A stretch of DNA of 64,000 bases, from the NCBI RefSeq assembly GCF_014229965.1, contig NZ_JABGBW010000002.1:124001-188000 (forward strand). Direction: 5' to 3'. The notes below the pieces were generated by a model. The model was not told the origin of the DNA. It saw only the letters and a program-made list of their open reading frames with translations, and made no database searches. A program made the position numbers and the translations under genes. Each line of letters begins with the position of its first letter. Within the stretch, counting starts at the first letter, position 1. Shown one piece after another: positions 44,253 through 53,140 of this stretch. The stretch comes from Peptostreptococcus canis (lineage in GTDB: Bacteria; Bacillota; Clostridia; Peptostreptococcales; Peptostreptococcaceae).

Positions 44253-45785
44253 TTAATTATACTGTGGAACAAGATAGTTTACTGCTCCTAAATTGGATGA
44301 ATATGATCCAATTTCTGCCATCTTTTTCCCTATTTTACTAGGCCATGAAATATCACTGGCATATTGATGCCATGTATAAGAAGTTGACCACTTCATTTCA
44401 TACAATGTTTTTTGGTTATACTTAGAATTATGAATATATTTATTAGATATCCAAGAAGCTGCTCCATCTATACCCGCTGCGACACTTGTCCAACCATTTT
44501 TGTACGCTGTAGCACATCCGCCCGCATATGCATTTCCATCGACAGCTCCTATTCCAAAGAAGTTATATACTGTCTTTCCATTATAAACAGAACCCCTGGC
44601 TAATCTGGAAGTTCCATATCCGGTTTCTATCATTGAGTGTCCAACCAGATAAAGTACATTTATATTATTTTTTCTTGCAGCATTGATAAATGCTTGTCCC
44701 TGATTGTAAAATACATTTCCAGGTTTACAATATTTATTCAAATATGCATTTAACTGTTCGGCAGTAAGATCTTCTGTATACGAATCCAATACAGCAAATT
44801 GCATCATACCTACTGAATCCTTATAGTTATTTGGATTCATGTAAGATGATAATAGCTTCGCATCAACCTTTTTCCAACCGGAAGCGGAATCAACATTTAA
44901 CGCTCTGGCCATTTGTAAATTAACATGTTCATCCAAAGTCATATTCATATTTTTATATGATACAGTTCCTTGTTTAGTATTTTCGTTACTTTTTCCGTAA
45001 CCATCATTATTATTCTCATCTATATTTATTTCATTTTCATTAATAATTGACTCTTCAATAACATTAGATGTATCCTTTACCAAATAATAAGAAGAAACAT
45101 AACCTACTATACCATTATATTTTATCTTTGCCCAACCATTATTTTCAGAGATATATTGTACCATATCTCCTTTACTTAAAGTTGCTACTCTTGGACTGGT
45201 AATCTCAGAAGATTTTCTCATGTTCAACTTATTAGAAGAAACGACCCTTCTGTCAGTACTACTTACAGTATTAGAATCAAATTTTTCTGAAGTGCCCGAA
45301 TCCGAGTAATCTTTAATTAATCTAGATGAAACATATCCTTCCATATCATTAAATTTGACTTTTGTCCAACCTACCGTTTCATTAATAACAGTAAGTTTGT
45401 CACCTTTATGTAATACAGCAATCACATCACTTCCAGTACTATTCGCAGATCTAAGATTTAGAATATCATTGTTAACCTCTTTATACTTATTTTTTTGACC
45501 CGATGCTTTTATGTTATTTTGAACAGAATTCTCTATTTTAAGAGCATTTTTCTGCACCCATCCATTTCTATTATTATGCTTAATATTATACCATCCGTCT
45601 TTTTCAGATAAAATCTCTACCTTATCACCTTTTTTCAAAACAAATTTCACACTATCATTTGCATTATTATTCGATCTTATATTAACAAATTCATAATTTA
45701 TTATCCCAGTTTGACCAGCTGCCATAGCACTCCCTCCAATGATAGGAAGAATTGCAAGAGCTGATACTCCTAATTTTATATTCAA
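44253..45785 (-). CDS. Secreted SH3-domain N-acetylglucosaminidase (autolysin)
   Basis: This 510-residue exported protein has a signal peptide (cleavage probably after AMAAG, about residue 24). Three bacterial SH3 repeats lie at about 30-85, 102-160 and 180-240, each with the LNLR/VNIRS start and GW/GY core. A GH73-type glucosaminidase domain covers about 280-510, with MIETGYGTSRLARG. It should cleave peptidoglycan glycan strands at the wall. The start is probably TTG at 45785 with AAGGGAG 8 bases upstream; there is no ATG in reach. It is monocistronic and diverges from the sirtuin gene. Confidence 0.85.
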   Translation of the reverse strand: MNIKLGVSALAILPIIGGSAMAAGQTGIINYEFVNIRSNNNANDSVKFVLKKGDKVEILSEKDGWYNIKHNNRNGWVQKNALKIENSVQNNIKASGQKNKYKEVNNDILNLRSANSTGSDVIAVLHKGDKLTVINETVGWTKVKFNDMEGYVSSRLIKDYSDSGTSEKFDSNTVSSTDRRVVSSNKLNMRKSSEITSPRVATLSKGDMVQYISENNGWAKIKYNGIVGYVSSYYLVKDTSNVIEESIINENEINIDENNNDGYGKSNENTKQGTVSYKNMNMTLDEHVNLQMARALNVDSASGWKKVDAKLLSSYMNPNNYKDSVGMMQFAVLDSYTEDLTAEQLNAYLNKYCKPGNVFYNQGQAFINAARKNNINVLYLVGHSMIETGYGTSRLARGSVYNGKTVYNFFGIGAVDGNAYAGGCATAYKNGWTSVAAGIDGAASWISNKYIHNSKYNQKTLYEMKWSTSYTWHQYASDISWPSKIGKKMAEIGSYSSNLGAVNYLVPQYN

Positions 45786-45831
45786 TCGTATCACTCCCTT
45801 CAAACATGATTATATTAAATTATACCAAAAA

Positions 45832-45879
45832 ATTACAAGATTGTAAATATTTTTTACTTATTGTTACAAATAAGTAACA
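45832..45879. repeat. Two inverted repeats in the divergent autolysin/sirtuin promoter region
   Basis: TTACAA-GA-TTGTAA lies near 45834-45847 and TGTTAC-AAATAA-GTAACA near 45862-45879. Either could be an operator for one or both genes. Confidence 0.4.
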
Positions 45880-45896
45880 TCGCAAGTATTTCAAAT

Positions 45897-45927
45897 TTGT
45901 CAAAATATCTCATTTTTATGCTATAAT
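45897..45927 (+). promoter_or_regulatory. Predicted promoter of the sirtuin gene
   Basis: An extended -10 box TGCTATAAT ends at 45927. A TTGTCA -35-like box lies 19 bases upstream, a little far, which the extended -10 may offset. Confidence 0.5.
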
Positions 45928-45966
45928 ATTATAATAAAACTTATAAAGAAAGGAGTATTTTTCAAT

Positions 45967-46722
45967 ATGAATGCAAATACAGAAAGCTACAATAGTAAAA
46001 TAAAGAAATTGAAAGAAATAATAAATACCTCAAATAATATTGTTTTTTTTGGAGGTGCCGGAGTTTCTACAGAGTCTAATATACCTGATTTTAGAAGTTC
46101 TGACGGATTATACAGTAAAAAATTGAACAAACATTTTTCTCCAGAACAGTTAGTGTCTTTCACTTACTATAATATGTATCCGGAAGATTTTTTTGATTTC
46201 TATAAATCCAAGCTTATTTTTAAAGATGCCAAACCTAACAAAGCACATATAGCTTTAGCCAAACTTGAAAAAACTGGCAAATTAAAAGCTATCATTACAC
46301 AAAATATAGATGGTTTACATCAAAAATCAGGAAGCAAAATAGTTTATGAATTGCATGGAAGCGCTAACTCTAACACTTGCACGGGATGTAAAAAAAAGTA
46401 TAACTTGGAAGAATTTTTATCATTAAGTGGAAAAATTCCCAGATGTACAAAATGCGGTTCTATTGTAAAGCCGGATGTAGTATTGTATGAGGAATCTCTA
46501 AATAATGATACAATTACAAATGCAATAAATGCCATTTCAAAAGCAGATACGCTAATTATTGGTGGAACATCACTAGTAGTTTATCCAGCAGCCGGTTTCA
46601 TAGATTATTTTAACGGAAAAAATCTTGTGTTAATAAACAAAACCTCTACATCTATGGATAATCGTGCTGACCTGGTAATCAATGATTCAATAGGAAAAGT
46701 TTTTGACTCATTAGATATTTAG
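45967..46722 (+). CDS. cobB: NAD-dependent protein deacylase (sirtuin)
   Basis: It removes acetyl or other acyl groups from lysines using NAD+. GAGVSTESNIPDFRS binds NAD, TQNIDGLHQKSG and ELHGS hold the catalytic His, and four Cys (CTGC...CTKC) form the zinc site. The 251-residue length fits bacterial SIR2 class proteins. A GGAG site lies upstream of the ATG. It ends at a strong terminator. Confidence 0.93.
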   Translation: MNANTESYNSKIKKLKEIINTSNNIVFFGGAGVSTESNIPDFRSSDGLYSKKLNKHFSPEQLVSFTYYNMYPEDFFDFYKSKLIFKDAKPNKAHIALAKLEKTGKLKAIITQNIDGLHQKSGSKIVYELHGSANSNTCTGCKKKYNLEEFLSLSGKIPRCTKCGSIVKPDVVLYEESLNNDTITNAINAISKADTLIIGGTSLVVYPAAGFIDYFNGKNLVLINKTSTSMDNRADLVINDSIGKVFDSLDI

Positions 46723-46731
46723 TGAAAATTC

Positions 46732-46760
46732 AAAGGGTACTGAATATCAGTACCCTTTTC
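46732..46760 (+). terminator. Terminator after cobB
   Basis: AAAGGGTACTGA pairs with TCAGTACCCTTTT over a 3-base loop, 10 bases after the stop codon. Confidence 0.85.
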
Positions 46761-46839
46761 GCTTGTGTAAATTTTTAAATATAATCATTTTTATTTTTTA
46801 GCACGAGTATTACTTAAAACTGATGCTAATCATACATTA

Positions 46840-47280
46840 TTAATATAACTTTTCAGCGGCTTTAATTAAAACCATTAAACTCTTTTCAAGACTCTTTTTG
46901 AATTTTTCATCAAATCCACTCATATTTGCTACAAGCAATGATGCTATTCTATCTTCTTCCTCAGCTAATACAGCCTTTCCGTCTTCAGTAATCCCATAAA
47001 ATGTATTTCTTCTATCTCTTGGATCATCTTCTCTAAAAACATATCCTGCATCGACAAGTTTGTTTAATAATATACATAAACTAGATGTCGACACATATAA
47101 ATCTTTGCTAAGATTTTTTAATTCAATTTTTTCATACTTTTTCAACTGCTCTAAAGTAAAAAACTGTTTTGAAGTGAACTTTTGAATTTTCTTCATACCT
47201 GAACCAGTAATACTTTTTATAAGATTATCAAACATATTAAAGTTCTCAAGTAAAAGAAGTGCTAAATCCTTATCTTCCAT
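46840..47280 (-). CDS. MarR-family transcriptional regulator
   Basis: This 146-residue winged-helix protein has a recognition helix around STSSLCILLNKLVDAGYV and the wing REDDPRDRRNTFYGI, typical of MarR. No linked target gene is evident. Its upstream region holds near-identical 18-base repeats that could be its own operator. It differs from the FabT-like protein and has no recognised ligand. Confidence 0.85.
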   Translation of the reverse strand: MEDKDLALLLLENFNMFDNLIKSITGSGMKKIQKFTSKQFFTLEQLKKYEKIELKNLSKDLYVSTSSLCILLNKLVDAGYVFREDDPRDRRNTFYGITEDGKAVLAEEEDRIASLLVANMSGFDEKFKKSLEKSLMVLIKAAEKLY

Positions 47281-47380
47281 TTTTCATCCTCCTAATAAAT
47301 AATTTTACTGACTGGCTACCTTCATAACCTGAATCTTTCAATAAAATTTTTACCCATTTATTATATTTACTACAAACTAT

Positions 47381-47426
47381 ACTATAACATATTTTTCAAT
47401 AAAAAAACATATCTTTGAATAAAAAT
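47381..47426. repeat. Tandem near-repeats upstream of the MarR gene
   Basis: ACATATTTTTCAATAAAA and ACATATCTTTGAATAAAA occur about 20 bases apart, two helical turns, about 100-145 bases upstream of the MarR start. They could be paired operator sites. Confidence 0.4.
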
Positions 47427-47503
47427 ATTGTATTTTTAAAAATTTACACAATTATTATATAAATAACATGCCGAATTTTATATTCTAGCACGATATTATA
47501 AAG

Positions 47504-48019
47504 TTAATCGCCTTTGTCTGGCAAATCATCCAAAGATTCTATCCCCAATATTTTTAAAAACTCATCCGTAGTACTATATAAAATAGGTTTGCCAGTTTTA
47601 TTTAACCTTCCTGATTCATATATCAACCCGTTATCTAAAAGAGTCTTTAAGACTTTATCACACTTAACACCTCTTATATTTTCTATATCACTTTTGGTAA
47701 TCGGTTGCTTGTATGCAATTATAATCAGAGTTTCTAAAGTAGCATGACTTAAAGCTCTTCTTTTAGTAGGTTCAATAATTCTCTTTATATAATCAGCATA
47801 AGCTTCATTTGAGCACATCTGATATTTGTCATTAATCTTAATGATTTTTATTCCTCTATTGTTTTCTTCATACTCTTTTATTAATAAATCAAGCATTTTC
47901 TCTATTTCCTTTTGTGCTAATTCCTCATTAATAGCCAAATTTAATTCATGAATGCTCACAGGTTCTGCATAAGAAAACAGTATCGCTTCAATAATATTCT
48001 TAATGTCTGATCTTCTCAT
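47504..48019 (-). CDS. scpB: Segregation and condensation protein B
   Basis: This 171-residue kleisin-associated winged-helix protein works with SMC and ScpA in chromosome segregation. It has the typical EAILFSYAEPVS start and TLIIAYKQPITKSDIENIRGV core. It overlaps scpA by 20 bases. Confidence 0.94.
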   Translation of the reverse strand: MRRSDIKNIIEAILFSYAEPVSIHELNLAINEELAQKEIEKMLDLLIKEYEENNRGIKIIKINDKYQMCSNEAYADYIKRIIEPTKRRALSHATLETLIIIAYKQPITKSDIENIRGVKCDKVLKTLLDNGLIYESGRLNKTGKPILYSTTDEFLKILGIESLDDLPDKGD

Positions 48020-48761
48020 CTACATCACCACTTTTATTTTTTTTAATTATTATATCATTATAAAAACCAGATTGCAAAATATTTATCTCCTTAATTTTTA
48101 TTAATTCAAGAATAGCTAAAAAACTTGCAATAACTTCACTTTTTGAATTTGAGTTCAATATATCTTTAAAAAGAAAAGAATCATTGTAAAATATTTTTTC
48201 TCTTATTTCTTCAATTTTAAACTCTACCGGTATAATTTTGTTTTTAATTATTTTCTTAAGATTTTGATTTTTTTCCAACGATTTTTCAAACTTGTCCTCT
48301 TCTGTCTTACCAAAAATTAATGGTAGTAAGATTTTTATTTCGTCAATATTTATACTTGATAAATCAAAATCTATTTCATCATCAAATATTTCCAACTTAT
48401 CTCTGTAAAATCTATCTTCATACTCTTTAATATTGTCTTTAATATTATCCGTTATGTTCCTAAACTTTTTATATTCCTCTATTTTTTGAACTAATTCATT
48501 TCTAGGATCTTCATCAGTATCGTTACTATATTTCATATATAGTATGTATCTTGATTTTATTTCAATCAATTTAGATGCCATTGCAATAAAATCGCTTGCA
48601 AGTTCAAGATCATCATCCTTAATGTCATTTACATACTCTATATATTGCTCTGTTATCTCAACAATTGAAATATCACTAATATCAATTTTATTTCTACTTA
48701 TTAAATCAAATATTAAATCCATTGGACCTTCATATTTTTTTGTCTGTATACTGTAATTCAT
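48000..48761 (-). CDS. scpA: Segregation and condensation protein A
   Basis: This 253-residue kleisin bridges SMC heads. The N-terminal YEGPMDLIFDLISRNKIDI segment and the C-terminal winged helix (about residues 190-245) fit ScpA. It overlaps scpB and follows the site-2 protease gene by 23 bases. Confidence 0.93.
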   Translation of the reverse strand: MNYSIQTKKYEGPMDLIFDLISRNKIDISDISIVEITEQYIEYVNDIKDDDLELASDFIAMASKLIEIKSRYILYMKYSNDTDEDPRNELVQKIEEYKKFRNITDNIKDNIKEYEDRFYRDKLEIFDDEIDFDLSSINIDEIKILLPLIFGKTEEDKFEKSLEKNQNLKKIIKNKIIPVEFKIEEIREKIFYNDSFLFKDILNSNSKSEVIASFLAILELIKIKEINILQSGFYNDIIIKKNKSGDVDEKIRH

Positions 48762-48784
48762 AATTACCTCTCAAGATATATAAC

Positions 48785-49393
48785 TTACCATACAAATAAA
48801 TAAACCAATTTTAAAAAAACATTATAAATAGGATAAAGTACTTTACCCAAAGTATTTGTCGCTATTAGTATAAATATAAATATAAATGAAAATCTTGAAT
48901 ACTCATACATCTTATTGACTATATCCGTTGGTAAAAATGTAGAAATAAAACTCCAGCCGTCTAATGGTGGTATTGGCAATATGTTAAACGCTGCAAATGC
49001 AACATTATAAATTACCAATGAAGAAGAGACTAATGAAATAGATTCTGTATTTGAATATTTATTTATCAATGCAAATACAATCGCAGAAACCAAATTCATA
49101 AATATACCTGCTAGTGAAACAGTTATATTTCCCAATTTCTCATTTTTATAATTATATGGATTGACAGGAACTGGTTTAGCCCATCCGAACCTTACAATAA
49201 ACATCATAAGCATACCTAAAATATCTATGTGGTGAATTGGATTAATTGTCATTCTTCCCATATTTTTAGCAGTGTCATCTCCATTTAAATGTGCTACGAA
49301 TGCGTGACCAAATTCATGAATTGAAATAGCAAATAAAATTGCTATTGCAGATGATAAAAAGTCAGCAATGCTATTTAAAAAGCTTAAATTCAA
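48785..49393 (-). CDS. Site-2 protease family membrane metalloprotease (M50)
   Basis: The 202-residue protein has five or six membrane helices. The zinc motif is HEFGH at about residues 26-30, and the second motif NILPIPPLDGW supplies the Asp ligand. It is the short rhomboid-like M50 form common before scpA in Firmicutes. Its substrate is unknown. An AGGAGGA-like site precedes the ATG. Confidence 0.88.
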   Translation of the reverse strand: MNLSFLNSIADFLSSAIAILFAISIHEFGHAFVAHLNGDDTAKNMGRMTINPIHHIDILGMLMMFIVRFGWAKPVPVNPYNYKNEKLGNITVSLAGIFMNLVSAIVFALINKYSNTESISLVSSSLVIYNVAFAAFNILPIPPLDGWSFISTFLPTDIVNKMYEYSRFSFIFIFILIATNTLGKVLYPIYNVFLKLVYLFVW

Positions 49394-49439
49394 TCTTTAT
49401 CCTCCTATACTATTAATATTCACTTGGAATTATAACAGA

Positions 49440-49465
49440 AGAATGGGGAGTTCTCTCCCCATTCT
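49440..49465 (-). terminator. GC-rich hairpin between rnjA and the site-2 protease gene
   Basis: AGAATGGGGAG pairs exactly with CTCCCCATTCT over a TTCT loop. The tail on the minus strand is only modestly U-rich, so it may be a weak terminator or a processing/stability hairpin at the rnjA 3' end. Confidence 0.55.
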
Positions 49466-49648
49466 TTGATTTTCTTTAAATATTATATCATATTTTTATT
49501 AATATTTATACTATTTAAAATATATTTTTATTCAAAAAATAATCATTTTTTCTTATTAGCATAAAAAATAAAATTAATACATTAAAGTTTTTATATTATA
49601 TTTTAAAAATCATCTTAAAATTACTAATCACTATAAACAGAAAACCTA

Positions 49649-51316
49649 TTAAACTTCCATCAAAATCGGTAATATCATTGGATTTCTTTTTGTCTTAATA
49701 TACAGATACTCTTTCAACTCATCCTTTATAGTATTTTTTATATATGCCCATTCTTTTATTTTTCTATCATCACATTGTTTGAATACATCCAACACAATCT
49801 CTTTAGCACCTTCCATAAGTCCTTCCGACTCTCTCACATATACGAAACCTCTTGATATTATATCTGGACCCGCAAGAATTCTTCCATCTTCTTTTGATAG
49901 AGTTACAACTATTGTCATTAATCCGTCTTCAGAAAGGTGTTTTCTATCTCTAAGAACTATATTACCAACATCGCCAACTCCTAATCCGTCAACCAAAATT
50001 CTTCCAGATGGTACTCTACCATTTTTTCTTGCGGCTTTTTTATCTACTTCTAACACATCACCATTTGATATGATAAAGATATTATCTTGAGGAACCCCTA
50101 CTTCCACTGCAAGTTCAGAATGTTTTTTCAGCATTTTATATTCTCCATGTACAGGCAAGAAAAATTTTGGCTTTACAAAAGCTTGCATTAACTTTAATTC
50201 ATCTCTTCTTGCATGTCCTGATACGTGTATATCCGCTATATCACTAGAAACTACATCAGCACCTTTTTCAAGCAAAAAGTTTATTACTTTTGAAACCGTC
50301 TTTTCATTTCCCGGAATAGGGTGTGCAGAAATAATAACTAAATCACCTTTTTTTATCTCGACTTTTTTATGCTCAGAATTTGCCATTCTAGCCAAAGCTG
50401 ACATAGGCTCTCCTTGTGAGCCCGTAGTAATTATCACAAGTTCATTATCTTTGTATTTGTATATATCATTTAGATCTATTATGTGTTCGTCAGTACTTAA
50501 GTAGCCCAGTTCCTTAGCAACCCCTATTATATTTACCATCGATCTTCCTGATACTGCAACTTTTCTATTATACGTTTTTGCAACCTCAGCTATTTGCTGA
50601 AGCCTATGTATGTTGGATGCAAATGTCGCAACAATTATTCTACTATCATGAGCTTTTTTAAATAAATTTTCTAATCCCTCACCAACACTTTTTTCTGACA
50701 TTGTACTCCCAGGTTTGTCCGCATTTGTACTATCTGCCATCATTAATAAAATACCTTCTTCATCACTTATCTGACAAATTCTATGTATATCCATCATTTC
50801 ACCATCTATTGGCGTTAAATCGATTTTAAAATCACCAGTATGGTATATTACACCTTGATTAGTATGCACTGCTACAGAATAGGCATCGGGAATACTGTGA
50901 TTTACCCTGATAAATTCTACACTCATATTTTTCAGTTTTATTTGTTCTCTAGGCCCCACTATATTAAGTTTTGCGTTTGTTATCCTATGATCCTTTAGTT
51001 TAACCCTAATCAATTCTATGCTTAAAGCAGAACCATATACCGGTACATTTAATTTCTTCAAAATATAAGGCATAGCTCCTATATGATCCTCATGACCATG
51101 TGTTATAAAAATTCCCTTTACCTTATCAATATTTTTAACTAAATAAGTAATATCAGGAATTACTATATCTATTCCTAGTAATTCATCCTCCGGAAAACAC
51201 AATCCAGCATCAATTACTATAATCTCGTCCTTATACTCTATAACAGTCATATTTTTTCCGATTTCATTAAGACCGCCTAGTGGTATAACCTTTATTTTAT
51301 CGTTATTTTTTGCCAA
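49649..51316 (-). CDS. rnj: Ribonuclease J
   Basis: This 555-residue beta-CASP metallo-beta-lactamase RNase has 5'-3' exonuclease and endonuclease activity in RNA decay. The metal motif HGHEDHIGA lies near residue 75, and the beta-CASP SGHA motif in VSGHARRDE follows later. The C-terminal part is typical. Whether it corresponds to J1 or J2 is not decidable; only one copy lies here. Confidence 0.93.
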   Translation of the reverse strand: MAKNNDKIKVIPLGGLNEIGKNMTVIEYKDEIIVIDAGLCFPEDELLGIDIVIPDITYLVKNIDKVKGIFITHGHEDHIGAMPYILKKLNVPVYGSALSIELIRVKLKDHRITNAKLNIVGPREQIKLKNMSVEFIRVNHSIPDAYSVAVHTNQGVIYHTGDFKIDLTPIDGEMMDIHRICQISDEEGILLMMADSTNADKPGSTMSEKSVGEGLENLFKKAHDSRIIVATFASNIHRLQQIAEVAKTYNRKVAVSGRSMVNIIGVAKELGYLSTDEHIIDLNDIYKYKDNELVIITTGSQGEPMSALARMANSEHKKVEIKKGDLVIISAHPIPGNEKTVSKVINFLLEKGADVVSSDIADIHVSGHARRDELKLMQAFVKPKFFLPVHGEYKMLKKHSELAVEVGVPQDNIFIISNGDVLEVDKKAARKNGRVPSGRILVDGLGVGDVGNIVLRDRKHLSEDGLMTIVVTLSKEDGRILAGPDIISRGFVYVRESEGLMEGAKEIVLDVFKQCDDRKIKEWAYIKNTIKDELKEYLYIKTKRNPMILPILMEV

Positions 51317-51509
51317 AATAATACTCCTTTTCTTTTAATATTTTTTCACGAACACATAAGACGTTAATAGTATTATACCACAGTATTTGTAAAATTAACA
51401 AAATTTATTATTTCACATGCTTTCTATAACAATTTATTTTAAATATGAAAATGTACTTATTATCATTATTGTGATAAAATATTAAAATAACTATTTGAAA
51501 GGTAAAAAT

Positions 51510-52268
51510 ATGAGAAACAAATCACATTTAATTATAGGAACACTAGCTGCTACTGAAATTTCAGTTATATTTGGAATACCAATAACACCATTAGGCATAT
51601 TATCGTCAGCTTTTTTCTCTACTGCTCCGGACATCGATGAAGCCAATTCAAATGTTCTAAATAAGTTTATAAGCAAAAATTCAACTAAAAAAATATATAA
51701 AATATTACTTTATTTTTTGTTAATATTATTTTTTTATCTTTTTATAAAAACAAATGATAATTTATATTTTGGATTTTTAGTGTCCGTATTTTTATTAAAC
51801 CTTATACAAAAAAAACTAACTGAAAATTTTATACGATCAATAGTAATCTCATCAGCATTTGCTTTTTTAGCACTTACAATGATGCTCTACAATATCAACT
51901 TTGGAATAATAGCATTAACTATTTTTTTAGCTATATTTCCCCTATTAAAACATAGAGGATTCACTCATTCGATTTCCATGTTGGTAATGATTTATGTATT
52001 ACTCAGATATATTGAATTCACGACATCTTTTAAAAATATTTCAATAGTAGGCACCGTTTCATATTCTAGTCATTTATTATGTGATATGATAACAAAAAGA
52101 GGTATTCCACTATTATATCCTATCAGTAATAAATATTATAGTATAGGTAAATTAAAGGTTGGGTCCTTTTGGGGTAATTTTATAGAAATGGTTTTGATTA
52201 TCTTACTGTTAATAATCGTTACTTTTTCTTTTATAGTATTCAATACCAAAGTCACATTTATTTTTTAA
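51510..52268 (+). CDS. YdjM/DUF457-type membrane metal-dependent hydrolase-like protein
   Basis: This 252-residue membrane protein has about six hydrophobic segments. The motif HRGFTHSI at about residues 148-155 and an Asp-rich PDIDEAN near residue 42 match the family known as LexA-regulated YdjM or DUF457 membrane-bound metal-dependent hydrolases. The ATG at 51510 follows AAAGG at 7 bases. The reaction is unknown. Confidence 0.75.
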   Translation: MRNKSHLIIGTLAATEISVIFGIPITPLGILSSAFFSTAPDIDEANSNVLNKFISKNSTKKIYKILLYFLLILFFYLFIKTNDNLYFGFLVSVFLLNLIQKKLTENFIRSIVISSAFAFLALTMMLYNINFGIIALTIFLAIFPLLKHRGFTHSISMLVMIYVLLRYIEFTTSFKNISIVGTVSYSSHLLCDMITKRGIPLLYPISNKYYSIGKLKVGSFWGNFIEMVLIILLLIIVTFSFIVFNTKVTFIF

Positions 52269-52364
52269 TATTTTTTGACATATCCTCTTTAAATAGCAAT
52301 AAAAGCCTAAAAATATACAACAAAATAAATACTTTCCTAAAACTGTAAGAATCTAAATAAAAAA

Positions 52365-52404
52365 CTGGAATCAATAATCATAAAACTATTGATTCCAGAT
52401 TTTT
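52365..52404 (+). terminator. Terminator after the YdjM-like gene
   Basis: CTGGAATCAATA pairs exactly with TATTGATTCCAG over a 10-base loop, then a U run. Confidence 0.85.
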
Positions 52405-52410
52405 TAATAT

Positions 52411-52432
52411 AGACCGACTTTAAAGTCAGTCT
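52411..52432. repeat. Second hairpin between convergent genes
   Basis: AGACCGACTTTAAAGTCAGT forms a self-complementary stem with one mismatch. Neither strand has a strong U tail. Confidence 0.4.
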
Positions 52433-52482
52433 TTAAAAAGTTATACCCAGCCAAAGAAAAGTGAAAAACAGGAAAATATTTT

Positions 52483-52938
52483 CTAATGGCTGTGCTCTTT
52501 TTCGTATTCAGGATGTTCCGCTACATATTCACGGTACTCTTTCTCTAATTCTTTATATTCTTCTATCATCTTGTTATAGCTTGGAAGAGCTTCTTCATCC
52601 TCCAGTTCAGTTCCATTCCAATCGGCATACATCATTTGATCACCATTTGTTAATATAATTCTACCAACATGAGTTGAATGGTCAATTAACTCCAGATAAT
52701 CCATCTGCCCCTCCACTACTTCTTCAGTAAGCTCAATATCATCATCCAAACATTGAACAACCATCAGAGGTAATAACATTCCCGATTCATCTTCAGTTAC
52801 AACTGTTATATCTATGTTCCCCTCAACTCCACTTTCATATTCTGCAAGTGGAGTATCGATTTCTATCATATCTTCAGGAACCCCCAACTCATCGATCAAA
52901 TATTCAACTACTCTATCTTTAACGAGCTCTTTTGACAT
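52483..52938 (-). CDS. Stand-alone HsdR_N-like protein with degraded nuclease motif
   Basis: The 151-residue acidic protein resembles the type I restriction enzyme R N-terminal domain (HSDR_N_2). It has a KDRVVEYLIDELGVP start, GNIDITVV with the core Asp, then LMVVQC where active PD-(D/E)xK nucleases have V-E-C-K, and later the VGRIILTNGDQMMYADW strand pair. The missing Glu and Lys suggest no nuclease activity. No other restriction gene is nearby. A charged tail ends in HPEYEKEHSH. The family call is by pattern only. Confidence 0.55.
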   Translation of the reverse strand: MSKELVKDRVVEYLIDELGVPEDMIEIDTPLAEYESGVEGNIDITVVTEDESGMLLPLMVVQCLDDDIELTEEVVEGQMDYLELIDHSTHVGRIILTNGDQMMYADWNGTELEDEEALPSYNKMIEEYKELEKEYREYVAEHPEYEKEHSH

Positions 52939-53107
52939 ATTATTCTCCTTTCAACTATCAAATCATTATTCTATCTTAATTATACCATCCATAAATACTA
53001 AAGTCTACTAAATTTCATAAAGGATAAATTAAGTATAATAGTTTATTCTCACACTAAGAAATGACGATTATATTAACTGTCATTTTGGTATATGAAAATG
53101 TATTTTT

Positions 53108-53120
53108 GGTACAGTGTACC
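53108..53120. repeat. Palindrome upstream of the DUF1002 gene
   Basis: GGTAC-AGT-GTACC lies 21 bases before the ATG, between the likely -10 region and the GGAGG site. A possible operator. Confidence 0.35.
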
Positions 53121-53140
53121 TAAATTTATGGAGGTAAAAT

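Noticed and set aside
46798-46829. TTAGCA/TGCTAA hairpin as terminator of the MarR gene
   Set aside because: The stem is only six pairs with a 20-base loop, and the minus-strand tail is A-rich.
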